DNA of 64,000 nucleotides, taken from positions 17,463,357 through 17,527,356 of the forward strand of contig NC_133302.1 of assembly GCF_005239225.2 (NCBI RefSeq), written 5' to 3'. The DNA comes from Populus alba. Lineage: Eukaryota; Streptophyta; Magnoliopsida; Malpighiales; Salicaceae. The notes under the pieces are model-generated. The model was not told the origin of the DNA. It saw only the letters and a program-made list of their open reading frames with translations, and did not search any database. Below are positions 1 to 11,276 of this stretch, piece after piece (within the stretch, counting starts at the first letter, position 1; the number at the start of each line of letters is the position of its first letter). Position numbers and translations under genes: made by a program.

Positions 1-325
1 ATCTCCCTTATCTCAGTACAACAAATTATATTTCTTGAAAATTTTGTGGTCACAGCAATCCGTGTTCTGATTTGCCGATGGATTTTATCAATTTTTGTAG
101 TAATTCTATCTTTTTAAATTTAACATTTAAATGTCAATTTTGTTGTTTTTTTTAGTATATGTTATTTTGTTAGTTAGATGTACATGTTTATTTGTTATTT
201 TCTCAAACAAAACTTGTAGTATATGAATGCATTCCTTCTTAATGTGAAGCGTGGAAACGCTTTAACAGTGTGCATCCTAACTTTTCAGCTTAATCAAGAA
301 ATTGTGCGTCTGGCGTTGTTAAATT
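1..325 (+). mobile_element. Deletion derivative of a CACTA element
   Basis: Bases 1-230 align almost continuously with 48090-48315, the leader of the CACTA element further along the window. From about 241 the sequence jumps to the transposase reading frame around 49592-49665, at the stretch reading GCGTGGAAACGCTTTAA. The roughly 1.3 kb in between is missing. This is an internally deleted scrap of the same family with no usable reading frame and no visible terminal repeat. The left end lies outside the window. Confidence 0.75.
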
Positions 326-1320
326 CAGCCAGTGTCTAAGATTTAAAGGACATCCTTTCTTAATCTATGGTTTAATAATTTTGCTGTAATAAAACACCCC
401 CCCCCATCTAGAAATGTTTCATGTATGTCCGATGGTGCATAGTTGTTTTAATGTGATTGTCTGCTTGCCCATATAAAAATAGAAATGCTCTTCGATGAAA
501 AAGTACGTTATTTTTTTGTTAAAATGAAAAAAGTTCAAATTAACAAGGCTATCTTTTTTTTTGATGATTGTGGATTGAAATCTGCTTATAACTGCTGATT
601 TAAACCTGAGAAATTGTTTATCAAACATTATTGTTGATTATGTGTAGGCTAAGTTAAATTATCTCAAACATGGTGTACTTCAATTTCATAAGCAAATGCG
701 CTTCTCTACTCCCAACGAAAAGAAAATGTTTTGCAAGCTATGTTTTGTCCATAGTGTCTCTTTTCCTCAAAAATTATGAACATGAAACCTTAAAGTTTTA
801 ATTGTTTCTTTTCCAGCCATTTTGATTGGATTAAAAAGACCTTTTTCGAGAAAGCAAACACGAAGAAAGTGAAGAAGAATCAACTTTGGTAACAGCTTTC
901 TGATTTCTTCTTTCAGGTTGCTGAGAGAAAACCATGAACAAAGTTGATACGAATAATGTTGTTTAATTTTGCACTTTATTGATGAGTCCTTGTGGCATTA
1001 TTCATGACAATGATTTGAGAATTAAAAGCTTTTGTTTCTTGTTATATGTACTTTGGCTTGTCACATATCAGCACTACCGTATGACATTCTCATAAGGATC
1101 TTCTGTAAAAGTCGCAGTCACAACTATTTGACAGTACGTTTGCCAAACCATGATAGAGAGATTCTTTTGATTTTCCCTTCTCTTCATGCCTCTCTCCTAT
1201 AAGTCCTAAGAAATACATAGGAGGACTTGGGAGAAACATTTCATCCAGCAATGCGACGTGGCATGCCTACAAGTCTTAAGAAATACGTAGAGGTGGTCGT
1301 TCAGATTTAGCCCCAAAAAA
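326..1320. other. Intergenic, no gene seen
   Basis: AT-rich DNA without a supported reading frame. A short direct repeat of about 29 bases, reading CCTAYAAGTCYTAAGAAATA, occurs near 1197 and again near 1266. Nothing else is recognisable. Confidence 0.6.
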
Positions 1321-2040
1321 GTGATCAAGCATGGATTTTATTTATTTTTCTACTTTATTCAATGTACTTTAAAAAAAAAAAAACATTGTTAAATGGTATT
1401 ATTGAAGCTTCAATCCTGCTCATCATGGTGAATGGTAGCCTTTATCCCGATAGTCTATGTTTCCTTGTATTGGGAATTAGGGCAATTTTATCTATAAGAT
1501 TCCACAATGAAAGTTTCACCAACCAATAAAATATTCTTTGAGTTTGAATTTTCTAATGAAAATGATGATTTTGCCTACTAAAGCTCTTTTGTTTTTTTTT
1601 TATTGTTCTTTTTAGACACCGTTTGGCATTTGCGTTCCAAGCGATGTTTCATTCAAATTTTCAAATTTTTTTTTTTATTAAAATTAAGTGCGGTTTGTAC
1701 TTTTTTAGATCGTTTTGATGTGCTGATGTCAAAAATAATTTTTAAAAAAATAAAAAAATATCATTGGTATGTATTTCGGCACAAAAGACTATTTGAAAAG
1801 CAACCGCTACCACACTGTTAAACACACTCTTAATTGTTCAGCGATAACTTTTAAAAATTTCATTCCTAGTGTATTGATCTTTAAATTTAAAATCAAAAAT
1901 ATTATCCAAAACCCATAAAACCAAATTCTAACGCATAAAACAGTGCCAACATAATTGAAAGGAAAAACGCTCATATTACAAATAATTATTGTTCCAATTG
2001 ATAATCAAATAGAAGTAGCTAGCATTACACCTATGAGAAG
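1321..2040. repeat. Copy A of a duplicated 3' flank of the receptor kinase
   Basis: This stretch aligns with 2656-3286, the 3' flank of the receptor kinase at 3287-6379, apart from an inserted MITE. Shared landmarks include the TTTATTCAATGTA stretch, the TCTATGTYTCCTTGTATTGG stretch and GATTCCACAATGAAA. With the coding tail at 2041-2167 it shows that a second receptor kinase of the same family once lay here, or that its 3' end was duplicated. Confidence 0.75.
1612..1828. mobile_element. MITE inserted in copy A
   Basis: The sequence between TTGTTCTTT and TTAATTG is absent from the matching place in copy B (around 3090), so this is an insertion of about 215 bases. It starts with a motif like GTTTGGCATTTGCG, has the internal GATCGTTTTGATGTGCTGATG, and ends in CAACCGCTACCACAC. 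This pattern recurs at 17466, 40880 and 43440. It looks like a non-autonomous DNA transposon. The target duplication is not clear. Confidence 0.7.
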
Positions 2041-2167
2041 AGAATCTCCCAAAACTTATTGTGCAAAATTCCATGGGCCAGTGGAGGGCACTTAGCTATA
2101 AGCTCGAAAGAAATTTTTTCCATCATAGGCCGAGATTGGGATTGGGGATTGGGGATTGGGGATTGGG
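2041..2167 (-). pseudogene. Truncated second copy of a receptor-kinase 3' end
   Basis: This matches 3300-3403, the last codons of the receptor kinase, on the minus strand (CTTATTGTGCAAAATKCCAT and the run GCTCGAAAGAAATTTTTTCC). Small indels break the frame. The copy stops at a run of the 7-mer GGGGATT (2134-2167) that has expanded from the two copies present in the intact gene. Only the extreme kinase C-terminus is represented. Confidence 0.8.
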
Positions 2168-3286
2168 AAAAACATTTATTAAGAAATACCTAATAAAAAA
2201 TTCATACAAAAACAGCTCTTCGAAGTGGCCTATCAAATCTTCTCTAAAAGAATTGGCATTGCGGGTGTCCTTGAGTTGTTCTAGTACTGTGTTCTGTAAT
2301 GTTAATATTTTTAAAAAAATATTAAGAATATAAAAAATGTTTTAAGTCTTTTGAATTTGATAGTCATGCGAGATTTAAATGACTTGGTTCTAGTAGTAAT
2401 GCAAGATTATTTTTTTAAATTTTTTTCTAAACATAAATGCTATTTTTTTTTTTATAAAAAAATATTTTAAATTATCCATACAGCATTCTAAACAGAAAAT
2501 TCTAATTAATTTTTTTTATACATTTAAATTACCCTTGAAGTATTCTAAATATAAATGCTAATTAAATTTTTATAATATTTTTATTTTTTATTTAAAAACT
2601 ATTTTTATTTTTTATATTAATTTTATTTATTTATTTATTTTATATATGATTTGATTTTATATTATTTTATTTATTTTTCTAGTTTTATTCAATGTATTTT
2701 TTATATAAAAAAAAATACATTGAATGGTATTATTGAAAGCTTGTCTATGTCTCCTTGTATTGGGAATGAGGGTAAAATATATATCACAATTAGCTCTATT
2801 TAGCTAGCTTCAGTAGGCAAAAAACTAATCATTAGAAAATTCAACATCAAGTTGGAAATTCATTGGTTGGTAGAGTGGGTCTTGCTGCTATTATGTTCTT
2901 TGGGAATGAATTTTATCTACAAGATTCCACAATGAAAATTTCACCAATCAATGGACTGTTATCGTGCTCTTTGGTTTGAATTTTCTAATTAAATGATGGA
3001 AATTCATTTGATGGTAGAGTGGATCTTGCTGCTACCTTCTTACAGTTGATTATTTTGCCTCCTGAAGCTCTTGTTTTTTTTTTTTTATTGTCTTTAATTG
3101 CTTCAGCGATAACTTAAAATTTCATTCAGTAGTGTATTTATCTTCAATTTAGAATCAAAATATTCTCAAAACCCTTCATGCATGCAAAGAAAAACAAATT
3201 CTAACGCATAAATAAAGTTTGATGATGAAATTCATATTACAAAAATTTATTGTTCCAATTGATAATTAAAAAGAAGTAGCTAAGCA
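2168..3286. repeat. AT-rich spacer and copy B of the duplicated flank
   Basis: Bases 2168-2655 are very AT-rich with no recognisable content. Bases 2656-3286 are the immediate 3' flank of the receptor kinase and match copy A at 1321-2040. No gene is seen here. Confidence 0.6.
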
Positions 3287-6200
3287 CTATGAGATTAAGA
3301 GATCTCCCAAACTTATTGTGCAAAATGCCATGGGCAGTGGAGGCCACTTGGTTGTAAGCTCGAAAGAAATTTTTTCCATTGTAGGCCGGGATTGGGGATT
3401 GGGATGCAAGCATGCAAGTGCAATTTTCATCATGTGGACAACGCCCTCTGCTGCTCCTTTTTTAGGAAGCGAGATGCGTTGGTCTAGCACATCCTTCAAT
3501 AGTGCATGTTGAGCAATCGGTGGCATCGATGATGAAGACGAAGATCCTGGTGATAAGAGTGCTGAAATAAGATCGCCTGGGTGCCTTCCTGTCATCACCT
3601 CCATTGTTACCACTCCGAAGCTATAGACATCGCATTTTTCAGTCACTTTCATTGTGTAAGCTAGCTCTGCCAAAAAATAAATTGATTATGCATGGTTTTT
3701 TATCAAATAGTTGAAAGAGAAGACTTTATAATAAAAGCTGAAAAAAACACTAATATATTATTTCGCTATTACACATTATATAGTAACTTTCATGTTGAAA
3801 TAAAGCTACGCACCTGGAGCAGTATATCCAAAAGTACCTGCAAATGAGGTCCAATTGGATGAGTCAGGCATCAACAGTCTAGCTGTGCCAAAGTCGGAGA
3901 CGTGTGCTTCATATTCCAAGTCCAGAAGGATATTATTGCTGGTAATGTCTCGATGAATGATCGGAGGAGAGCAAGAATGGTGTAGATAGGATAAAGCTCC
4001 ACCCATCCCTTTCACAACGTTTAGCCTTCTCATCCAATCGAACTCAATTGCTTGTTCCTCACTGGTTATAATCTTTCTCAAGCTTCCTCTTTCAATGAAC
4101 TCATAAACCAAAAAAGAATGCTTTGCATGTGAGCAAAATCCATACATTTTCACAATATTTCGATGTCGAATATTTGCCAACACACATACTTCCTTTTCAA
4201 AAGCTTTAAAATCGGACAACTTTTCTGTTTGTGATCGGTGAAGTTTCTTCACAGCAACCACCTGTTCTGTTGGCATCACTGCTTTATAAACAGTTCCATA
4301 TCCTCCTTCGCCAATGCAGTAGTTGGAGTTGAATTCCTTTGTAGCTTCAACGATATTCTTATACAACTTCTTCCCATCATGGCCCAATATCGTGAATATG
4401 TTTCGATCTTGTTCATTTTCTGGCTCAGCGTTTCTCTTCCTAGCTCTTTTGCAGAGAATGTATAAAGCTCCAATCACAACAAACACTAAAAGCAAGCTTC
4501 CTAAAAGAGGGAGTGCAATCAAAACCACTAGTTTGTTGCTCTTTCTTTTAACAGTTTTGTTGCTTCTTGGAAGATTGCACGGCTTCAGACCACTGGCGTT
4601 GCCACATATACCCATATTATCCCTTAATGCCTCAAATGAAGCGTTGTGGAAGGCTTTGATATCGGGAACAGGGCCTTGTAGCTTATTGGATGATATATCC
4701 ACAGTTGTTAAGCTTAACATGTCTTTGAAAGTGCTTGGAATCCGTCCAGAAAGCATGTTGTGAGAGACATTCAGAGTTTCCAACCGTTGCAGTTGCCCAA
4801 GTTGCCTTGGTATCTCTCGAGTCAGGAAATTGCAGCTAAGATCAAGATCTTCAAGAGAAAGTAGAAAGCCTATCTCGCCTGGAATGCTTTCTCGAAATTT
4901 ATTACCACTGAGGTTCAGCAACAATAAATTCGAGCATTCCCCAAGTTGTTTTGGAATCAATCCACTCAGATTATTAGATGCTAAATTAAGGATTGAAGAT
5001 TGGAAAGCATCTTAATATCTAAGGGAATGGCACCTGAAAGATGGTTGTTGTTAAGAACAAGCTTGTACAACAACTGCAAACCCCCTAAATCTTTTGGGAT
5101 GGCTCCTTTTAACTGATTTGATGACAGATCTATCAAGTGCAATTGAGAAGCCTTCCCAAGCTCTGGTGGTATCTCACCAGAAACATTATTGTTTGAGATT
5201 TTAAGGCTTGTCATGTTACGACAATCTCCCCATTTTGAAGAAAGCTCACCATAAAAAATTATTGTAACTCAAATCAATATAATCCAGATGTGGATAGACA
5301 CCAAAAACCTCAGAAATATTTCCTGTTAATTGATTCCAATCAAGGCTTACTCGGTATAAACCAGTGCAGTTTTTCAATTTTTTCGAGATTGAACCTGAGA
5401 AATAGTTGTGGTCAACAATAAAGTTTTCCAATACTCCTCCATGGCATAAATCTAGTGGCAAATGACCCGTGAACTTCATTTGATACCCAAAGACAAATAC
5501 TTCAAATGGGTGAGATTGTTCATCTCTGAGGGCAATGGACCGTGAAATTTATTGTCATGTAATCTCAAGTCCACAAGGGATTTAAGTTGTCCTATTTCTG
5601 AAGGAACACATCCAGATAAATTATTGTGACCTAGAAAAAGTCTAGTGAGCATTGTCATGTTACCCATAGAAGAATGTATGGGACCAGAGAGTTGGTTCCT
5701 ATAAAGGCCAAGAAAAAGATATATTTCTTAATTTTCTAATGGAATAAGGGATTTCACCGGTTAAAATATTATTTGACAAGTCAAGGTTTTTTAGAGACTC
5801 TAGCAATCCAATTTTCCTGAGGAATGGCACTAGAGAGCTGTTTCGATAAAGGTAAAGCGAAGATAAATTTCTTAATTTTCCAATTGAAGAAGGGATGGGA
5901 CCAGAGAGTTGGTTCCTACACAGACTGAGAAAAGATAAATTTTTTAATTTTTCAATTTCATGTGGGATGGTTCCAAAAAGAGAATTGTTCGGAAGGTGAA
6001 GACCAAAAAGATTACGAAAGGCCGAGAAGTTGAAATCGTAAAGCGTACCTCTCAAGCCAAAGTCTGCAAGTCTCAAAACGGTGATGCTTCCAGAATTGTC
6101 ACAGGTGATTCCAGTCCAGTTAATGCAAGGGTTGGTGCCGACCCAAGAAGAAAGGAGAGATTGGCTTTGGTTGTCAAGACTGGCTTTCCATTGGAGAAGA

Positions 6201-6379
6201 GCCTCAGCTTCTGTATTATTATTACCAAATGGTGAAGTTGGGGAGGAAGTGTGTTCAGCTAAAGCAAAGAAGGAAGAAGGGCTGAATATGTGAAGGAGCA
6301 AAAACAGGATGTGGAGAAAGAAGGAGAAGAATGGTTTGTTTAGTAAGGACGTCGTCATGGTGTGTTTTTCAAGAGACAT
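3287..6379 (-). pseudogene. Leucine-rich-repeat receptor-like kinase, MIK2-like (LRR subfamily XII type), frameshifted
   Basis: This would encode a plasma-membrane receptor kinase of about 950 residues. From the ATG at 6379 there is a signal peptide (hydrophobic FFSFFLHILFLLLHIF), an N-terminal cap with the pair CINWTGITC, a long series of LxxLxLxxNxLxGxIP repeats, a membrane segment (LVVLIALPLLGSLLLVFVVI), and a Ser/Thr kinase. The kinase shows GEGGYGTVY, the VAVKK lysine, HRDITSNN with the catalytic aspartate, and SDFGTA. One 147-bp GT-AG intron splits the glutamate codon after GYTAP, and the second exon runs to the TAG at 3287. The frame breaks near 5713-5717, 5479, 5253-5258 and 4986. A compensated pair of indels lies near 5816-5842. 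Most are single-base homopolymer changes. The pieces otherwise read as one protein, so this is either a recent pseudogene or an intact gene with assembly errors. The family senses cell-wall or peptide signals. The ligand here is unknown. Confidence 0.85.
3667..3813 (-). other. Intron of the receptor kinase gene
   Basis: On the minus strand the donor is CCAG/GTGCGTAG at 3814/3813 and the acceptor is TTTTGGCAG/AGCTAG at 3667/3666. Removing the 147 bases joins G to AG, giving glutamate in GYTAPELAYTMK. This is the expected kinase activation-loop sequence and the usual single intron position of this receptor kinase subfamily. Confidence 0.88.
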
Positions 6380-6429
6380 AGGATATGGTTTGCTATGGTA
6401 CTAGATTAGGCTCTTCCATGGAGAGGTAT

Positions 6430-6437
6430 TATTTATA
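6430..6437 (-). promoter_or_regulatory. TATA box of the receptor kinase
   Basis: TATAAATA on the minus strand lies about 50 bases upstream of the ATG at 6379. Spacing and orientation fit a core promoter with a short leader. This is a prediction from motif and position only. Confidence 0.55.
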
Positions 6438-6521
6438 GGTAGGAAAACATGATATATTGGAATTGTTTTTTTTTTTTATCATTGATTATTACATATCTTC
6501 TCTAATTAAGTTGAAATTAAC

Positions 6522-6695
6522 TACGCTAGTGATAGTGCATAAAATCTAAATAAATAAATTTATTCAATCCCTCTGTAAATTTATTATTATCACTAGGCTA
6601 GTGATAGTGAATAAATTAATTATTTAACTAGGCTAGTGATAGTGCATAAATTAATTATTTAACTAGGCTAGTGATAGTGCTTTAAAATAATCAAT
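6522..6695. repeat. 35-bp tandem repeats with a palindrome
   Basis: Units starting at 6592, 6627 and 6662 repeat every 35 bases (ACTAGGCTAGTGATAGTG then an AT-rich tail), with a diverged unit at about 6522. At 6589-6607 the repeat forms the inverted repeat TATCACTAG-G-CTAGTGATA. The array lies 150-300 bases upstream of the receptor kinase start. A regulatory role is possible but not shown. Confidence 0.8.
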
Positions 6696-6699
6696 TAAT

Positions 6700-8330
6700 C
6701 ACTTTAGTACCACTGTTGACTATGCTTGATTGAATTTTTTTTGTTGTAGAAGATATCCTCTTTTTTCTTATTAAATTTTCCATCTTATCTTTTTTTTCCC
6801 TTTTACTATTTCATATAAAGAAATAAATAAATTGAAAAAGACCATGAAATGGAGAAAAGGATCAAATTACAAATAGATTTAAAATCATAGGGATTAATTA
6901 TTTATTTTTCAAATCTTTTCCAATAGGATCAAATTATGATTTCAACTTTCTTTCCCCTTTCCATATCATAGTTTGCGACATAACTGGAAAGTCCTACGTT
7001 CACATGCACACTGCCTCTAATGTGTATACTATGAATGGATAAAAGTCTCTACAATGTCAAGTTCTTCTCACTTTTGCTTCTTCTCTAAATTCTCGTGCTT
7101 GACGTTAATCTTGAAAGTTTTTTTCTAGCAATTTGATCACTAATTCAATATATTCAATGGAAGGTATCTCTTTGTAATTTCCAGTTCATCAATAATTTAT
7201 TCTCCCTTTCCATATTTTCCACTGAAAAGACAATGGAAAAGTGTCTGTGAGAGACTCGCCAAATTTCCACAATGGAGGGCCACCTTTGACGAAGAGACTG
7301 AGAAAGACTATGGATCAGTACCCGTAACAACCTCGGAACAAGTCAAAACAAGTATGCTCTGTAATACCGAGGAGTTTTAATTGGTTAGATGATTCTGAAT
7401 TTCTTTTTTATAGTTTTTATAAATTTTAAAATTACTGAAAATTTATATAATCATTAATTTTAAAATTTATAAAATTAATTGAAGTGTGTATAAAATAGTC
7501 TGGATATCCAAATTAATAATAATTATAAAAAAAACATGGTCCTTCAATGAGGCTGGTTGAGTTCTTATAAATTCATTTTTCCAGAGTTCTGTTGGATCTT
7601 GTACAGACTTAGATTGTTGTTAAAAGTAGTTCGATGAGGGATAGCTGGAGTTGATGTGAATATCTTGTCTACAGCAATGTAAAATTAAATTATTCTTAAC
7701 GTATTCTAAATAAAAATACTAATTGATTTTTTTATAAACACATTTTCTTCACGTTTTCATTTTATATCTGATTTTCTAATTTACAGCACTCTAAAAGAAT
7801 AACATAACTTTAACTATATTTATGTGTTATTGGTTTGCTTAGTTATATTATTATCATGTATGGACTTAATAAATTAATCACATTATAACTTAGTCTCTTA
7901 TTGTATGTTTGTTCTATTTATTCATTGAGCTGTGAAAAACTCATCAATTTATCATTTCAATCTTTTCAACTATATATAGTGTGTGTATTAGCTGATCCGA
8001 TGCAAGTTATTAAGAGTAGGTTTTTGTCTATACTCTAAGCTGATATACCCAACACTCTTTCATGCGGCTATGACATGTATATATTTAAAAAAAAAAAGAA
8101 ATTTGGGTTAACCCGAATCATCCTATATAAAGTTAATTCCAGGTTAGTTTTGATAACTATGATTACGAGGACACATATCTAGAGAAAAAGGGTTGGTGAT
8201 GAATTATATCCTTTTTCCACCCTAGCATAGTCACTTCGATCCTTGAATCTACCATGGGTATTGGGTTTAGGGTAATAAAACTATAGTTGATAGGTTGGCT
8301 TGGTTTCAGATTAGGCTCAGCCCAAAGAAA
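6700..8330. other. Intergenic, no gene seen
   Basis: AT-rich sequence with scattered weak coding-like patches (for example around 7240-7370) that I could not assign to any protein. No RNA gene or complete transposon is recognised. Confidence 0.5.
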
Positions 8331-8369
8331 AGGATTGGGATCCTATTCTCTGGTTGATGAGCTTGCTTG

Positions 8370-8660
8370 AATTGAATTTTGGAATTAATTTAATTAATTC
8401 AATCAAGGGTTTAATTGGAGAATTGATAAGTTTTGAGACTTAATTGAACTTGGAATTAATTTAATTAATTCAAGCTTGGAATTAATTTAATTAATCCAAT
8501 TAAGGGTTTAATTGGAGAATTCAAAAGTTTTGAGACTTAATTGAGCTTGGAATTAATTTAATTAATCCAATTAAAGGTTTAATTGAAGAATTGATAAAGT
8601 TTTGAGACTTAATTGGACTTAGATTAATTAAATTAATGAAATCAGAGACTTAATTGAAAC
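8370..8660. repeat. Tandem repeats of about 72 bases in the LTR left part
   Basis: Three full and two partial units contain GGAATTAATTTAATTAAT, then a GGTTTAATTG block, then TTTTGAGACTTAATTG. They start near 8376, 8476 and 8548. Family Y copy 2 has a similar degenerate TTAATTAA repeat zone at the corresponding end (35370-35640), so this is the U3 part of the LTR. Confidence 0.75.
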
Positions 8661-9541
8661 ATTATCAAAGTATAGGGTTGATTCTTGTCAAATTTGAAAG
8701 AAAATAAAACCCAAGGACCAATTTGTAAATGGCGCTGAGATGCAGGGGTTCAATTACAATTTGCCCAAGGACTGGAATGCAAAAATTCAAAATGTCAAGG
8801 ATCAAACACAAAACACCAAAAACGGTGCCGTTTCTCAGCACTGTTCATCTTCTTCAACGTCTCAGCTGCCCGCCGCCACCATTACTCCTGCAATAAAAGT
8901 CGATTGATTACCTGGTAACGGTGAAATTCTGTGGCTATAAAGCCAGAGAAAACAAAACCCAGGGGGGAGAGAAGAAAGGGCATAACCAAAAAGCCACTGG
9001 AGACCCAGAATGGCAGAGAACAAAAATTCACAGAGCCGAACAGAGAAAGACAGGGAAACCACAGAAGCGGAGAAGAAAGAAACCAAAGAAAAAACTGGGG
9101 AAACTGAGAGCAGGGGAGACCGGAACAGAAAAAGGAGAGGGGACTGAAAAACAAAAAAAAAAAACAGGGGAAAGAGCACTGGAAACGGGAACACAACAGA
9201 GCAGAGAACGGAAAGGAAACAGACCCAGAACAAGAGGAGCAGAGCGAGAACCAGCAAGAAAAAAAAAAAAACCAAAACGATTCACGGGGAAGAGGAGAAA
9301 AAACGACGAAAAAACTCAGGGGAAGACAGGGGCAGTTTGAAGCAAAAGAAAGGGAAGGCAAAATTCCTTCACAACTTCGGCAGCCGCAAACAACAAACGA
9401 AAACCGGGGGAGCACAGGAGATCGATCAAAAACCAGGAACATTCGCAAAATAACAAGAACGAAGAAGGGCGAAGGAGAAAGGCGCTCAGCAAACCAGGTC
9501 AGTAACCTTTTCTTCTTGCATTATTTTGGTTGATTAGTATT

Positions 9542-9659
9542 TGCACTGTGCAAGTGAATTTTAATTCACTTGCACAGTGCAGCAACACACGTGCGTTAGC
9601 GCACGCGTGTTGCTCAGCCCAGCCAGGTCACTGGCTTGGGCCAGTGACCGGCTGGGCTG
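9542..9659. other. Three consecutive hairpins in the family Y LTR
   Basis: Hairpin 1 (9542-9581) has 19-base perfect arms, TGCACTGTGCAAGTGAATT, and a 2-base loop. Hairpin 2 (9582-9613) has 14-base arms with one mismatch around TTAG. Hairpin 3 (9615-9659) has arms of about 20 bases, CAGCCCAGCCAGGTCACTGG, closing on TTGG. The same three structures occur in family Y copy 2 with different stem sequences. If transcribed, this would fold strongly. Confidence 0.85.
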
Positions 9660-10359
9660 GTCGGGTCTAGCCCAACCCATGTGGGCTGAGCTGGGCCCAG
9701 CCCATAAAATTTAAAAAATAAAAACAAAAAAATAAAAATAAAATAAAAATAAAAATGTTATGCATGAATAAAAATAATGTAAATTTATTGGTTGATTTAC
9801 TGACGCCAGAATTAGGAATAAAAATACCGGTTTTAAATTTATATTATTTTTATCCGTTGTATTTTATTTTTATTTTAGCTAGAAAGATAAAAAAAAATAT
9901 GTGCATGCGTAAAAATAAATTTATTTTTTATTTATTCATTCATTGACACTAGAATAGGGAATAAAAAAATATTAATTTAAATTTTTTTCATAGCTACGAA
10001 TTTTTACCAATGCCAGAGTTAGAATTATTCGAGCTTGAATATTCACTGGCGCCAGAGTCAAGATTATTATAAAAAAATCATCATAGCATAAACTAATAAA
10101 TATTTAGCAATTTAAAACAAGACCAACAATGCAGTCTGCCTTAGGCAGAACGTTTAAAGGGTGATAATATCTTTCCTTTTACGTAACAAATCCCGAGCTA
10201 TAGAATCTCTGTTAACTAGTTAGGGTTTCTAGTGACTATAATACTAAGTGGCGACTCCTCAAACAAGATATTTTTTCCTAAGAGAATCAGATACCAGAAA
10301 TCTATTCTTTTTTATAATTTAGAATTATTTTGTGGGCCGCCGCAATGCCGGATGCGACA

Positions 10360-10776
10360 GAATGCATGTGATGGGATGGCATGCACTCCAAGTTCAGGGA
10401 ATATGCTTGCAGTAAGCAAACTCATCTTTAGGTCAGTGTTTTTTTTTTTTTGTTTTTTAGTTCTAATAAAATTATGTTTAGGTATAAGATAGTGTCTTGA
10501 CAGCACAGACATTGGAATGGAAGATTGCAAACAGAGCTAGTTGTAATGAAGATTATTGCGATGTGTTTCTATACAAAACGGGAAAAGAAGAAATATTGAC
10601 GATCCAGTTCTTTGAACAAAAGTAGACAAAGAAAGATGGTGCAAAGATTGAATGGAGTGTCTAATATCTGCCATTGGAGAGGAGAAGAGGACCTAGCTTT
10701 TCTTAGCTTTGTCCTGTTATTTTTGTTTAACCTACACAGCGAGTATACATAATGGCTAAATGAGCTAATCTACAAC
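10360..10776. other. Unassigned DNA between LTR and assembly gap
   Basis: There are short open stretches, but I recognise no protein. The segment ends at the run of N, so any gene here would be incomplete. A poly-T run lies at 10440-10451. Confidence 0.4.
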
Positions 10777-11276
10777 NNNNNNNNNNNNNNNNNNNNNNNN
10801 NNNNNNNNNNNNNNNNNNNNNNNNNNNNNNNNNNNNNNNNNNNNNNNNNNNNNNNNNNNNNNNNNNNNNNNNNNNNNNNNNNNNNNNNNNNNNNNNNNNN
10901 NNNNNNNNNNNNNNNNNNNNNNNNNNNNNNNNNNNNNNNNNNNNNNNNNNNNNNNNNNNNNNNNNNNNNNNNNNNNNNNNNNNNNNNNNNNNNNNNNNNN
11001 NNNNNNNNNNNNNNNNNNNNNNNNNNNNNNNNNNNNNNNNNNNNNNNNNNNNNNNNNNNNNNNNNNNNNNNNNNNNNNNNNNNNNNNNNNNNNNNNNNNN
11101 NNNNNNNNNNNNNNNNNNNNNNNNNNNNNNNNNNNNNNNNNNNNNNNNNNNNNNNNNNNNNNNNNNNNNNNNNNNNNNNNNNNNNNNNNNNNNNNNNNNN
11201 NNNNNNNNNNNNNNNNNNNNNNNNNNNNNNNNNNNNNNNNNNNNNNNNNNNNNNNNNNNNNNNNNNNNNNNNNNNN
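10777..11276. other. Assembly gap of exactly 500 N
   Basis: A run of 500 N. The round number suggests a placeholder rather than a measured length. Reading frames through it are artefacts. Confidence 0.99.

Larger units (their letters stand above)
8300..10359 (+). mobile_element. LTR of a Tat-like Ty3/gypsy element (family Y, copy 1)
   Basis: The right end GGATGCGACA at 10359 and the U5 block TAGTGACTATAATACTAAGTG-GCGACTCC match the ends of the LTRs at 33793-35755 (opposite strand) and 58342. A TATA box (CTATAAAG, about 8935) is followed by a purine-rich stretch of about 540 bases (8940-9490), then a GC-rich hairpin cluster, then AT-rich DNA. No internal coding region follows, so this is a solo or truncated LTR. 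The left boundary is obscured by tandem repeats, and no target duplication was found for GAATG at 10360. Confidence 0.72.

Noticed and set aside
2134..2167. Possible interstitial telomere repeat
   Set aside because: The unit is GGGGATT, not TTTAGGG, and it is explained by the adjacent kinase-derived sequence.
7240..7380. Possible short exon
   Set aside because: Frames are broken within 30 codons and I could not match any protein.
8862..9448. Long overlapping open frames in several frames on both strands
   Set aside because: They lie in a purine-rich LTR tract. The proteins are low-complexity Phe/Ser or Lys/Arg strings, with overlapping frames on both strands.
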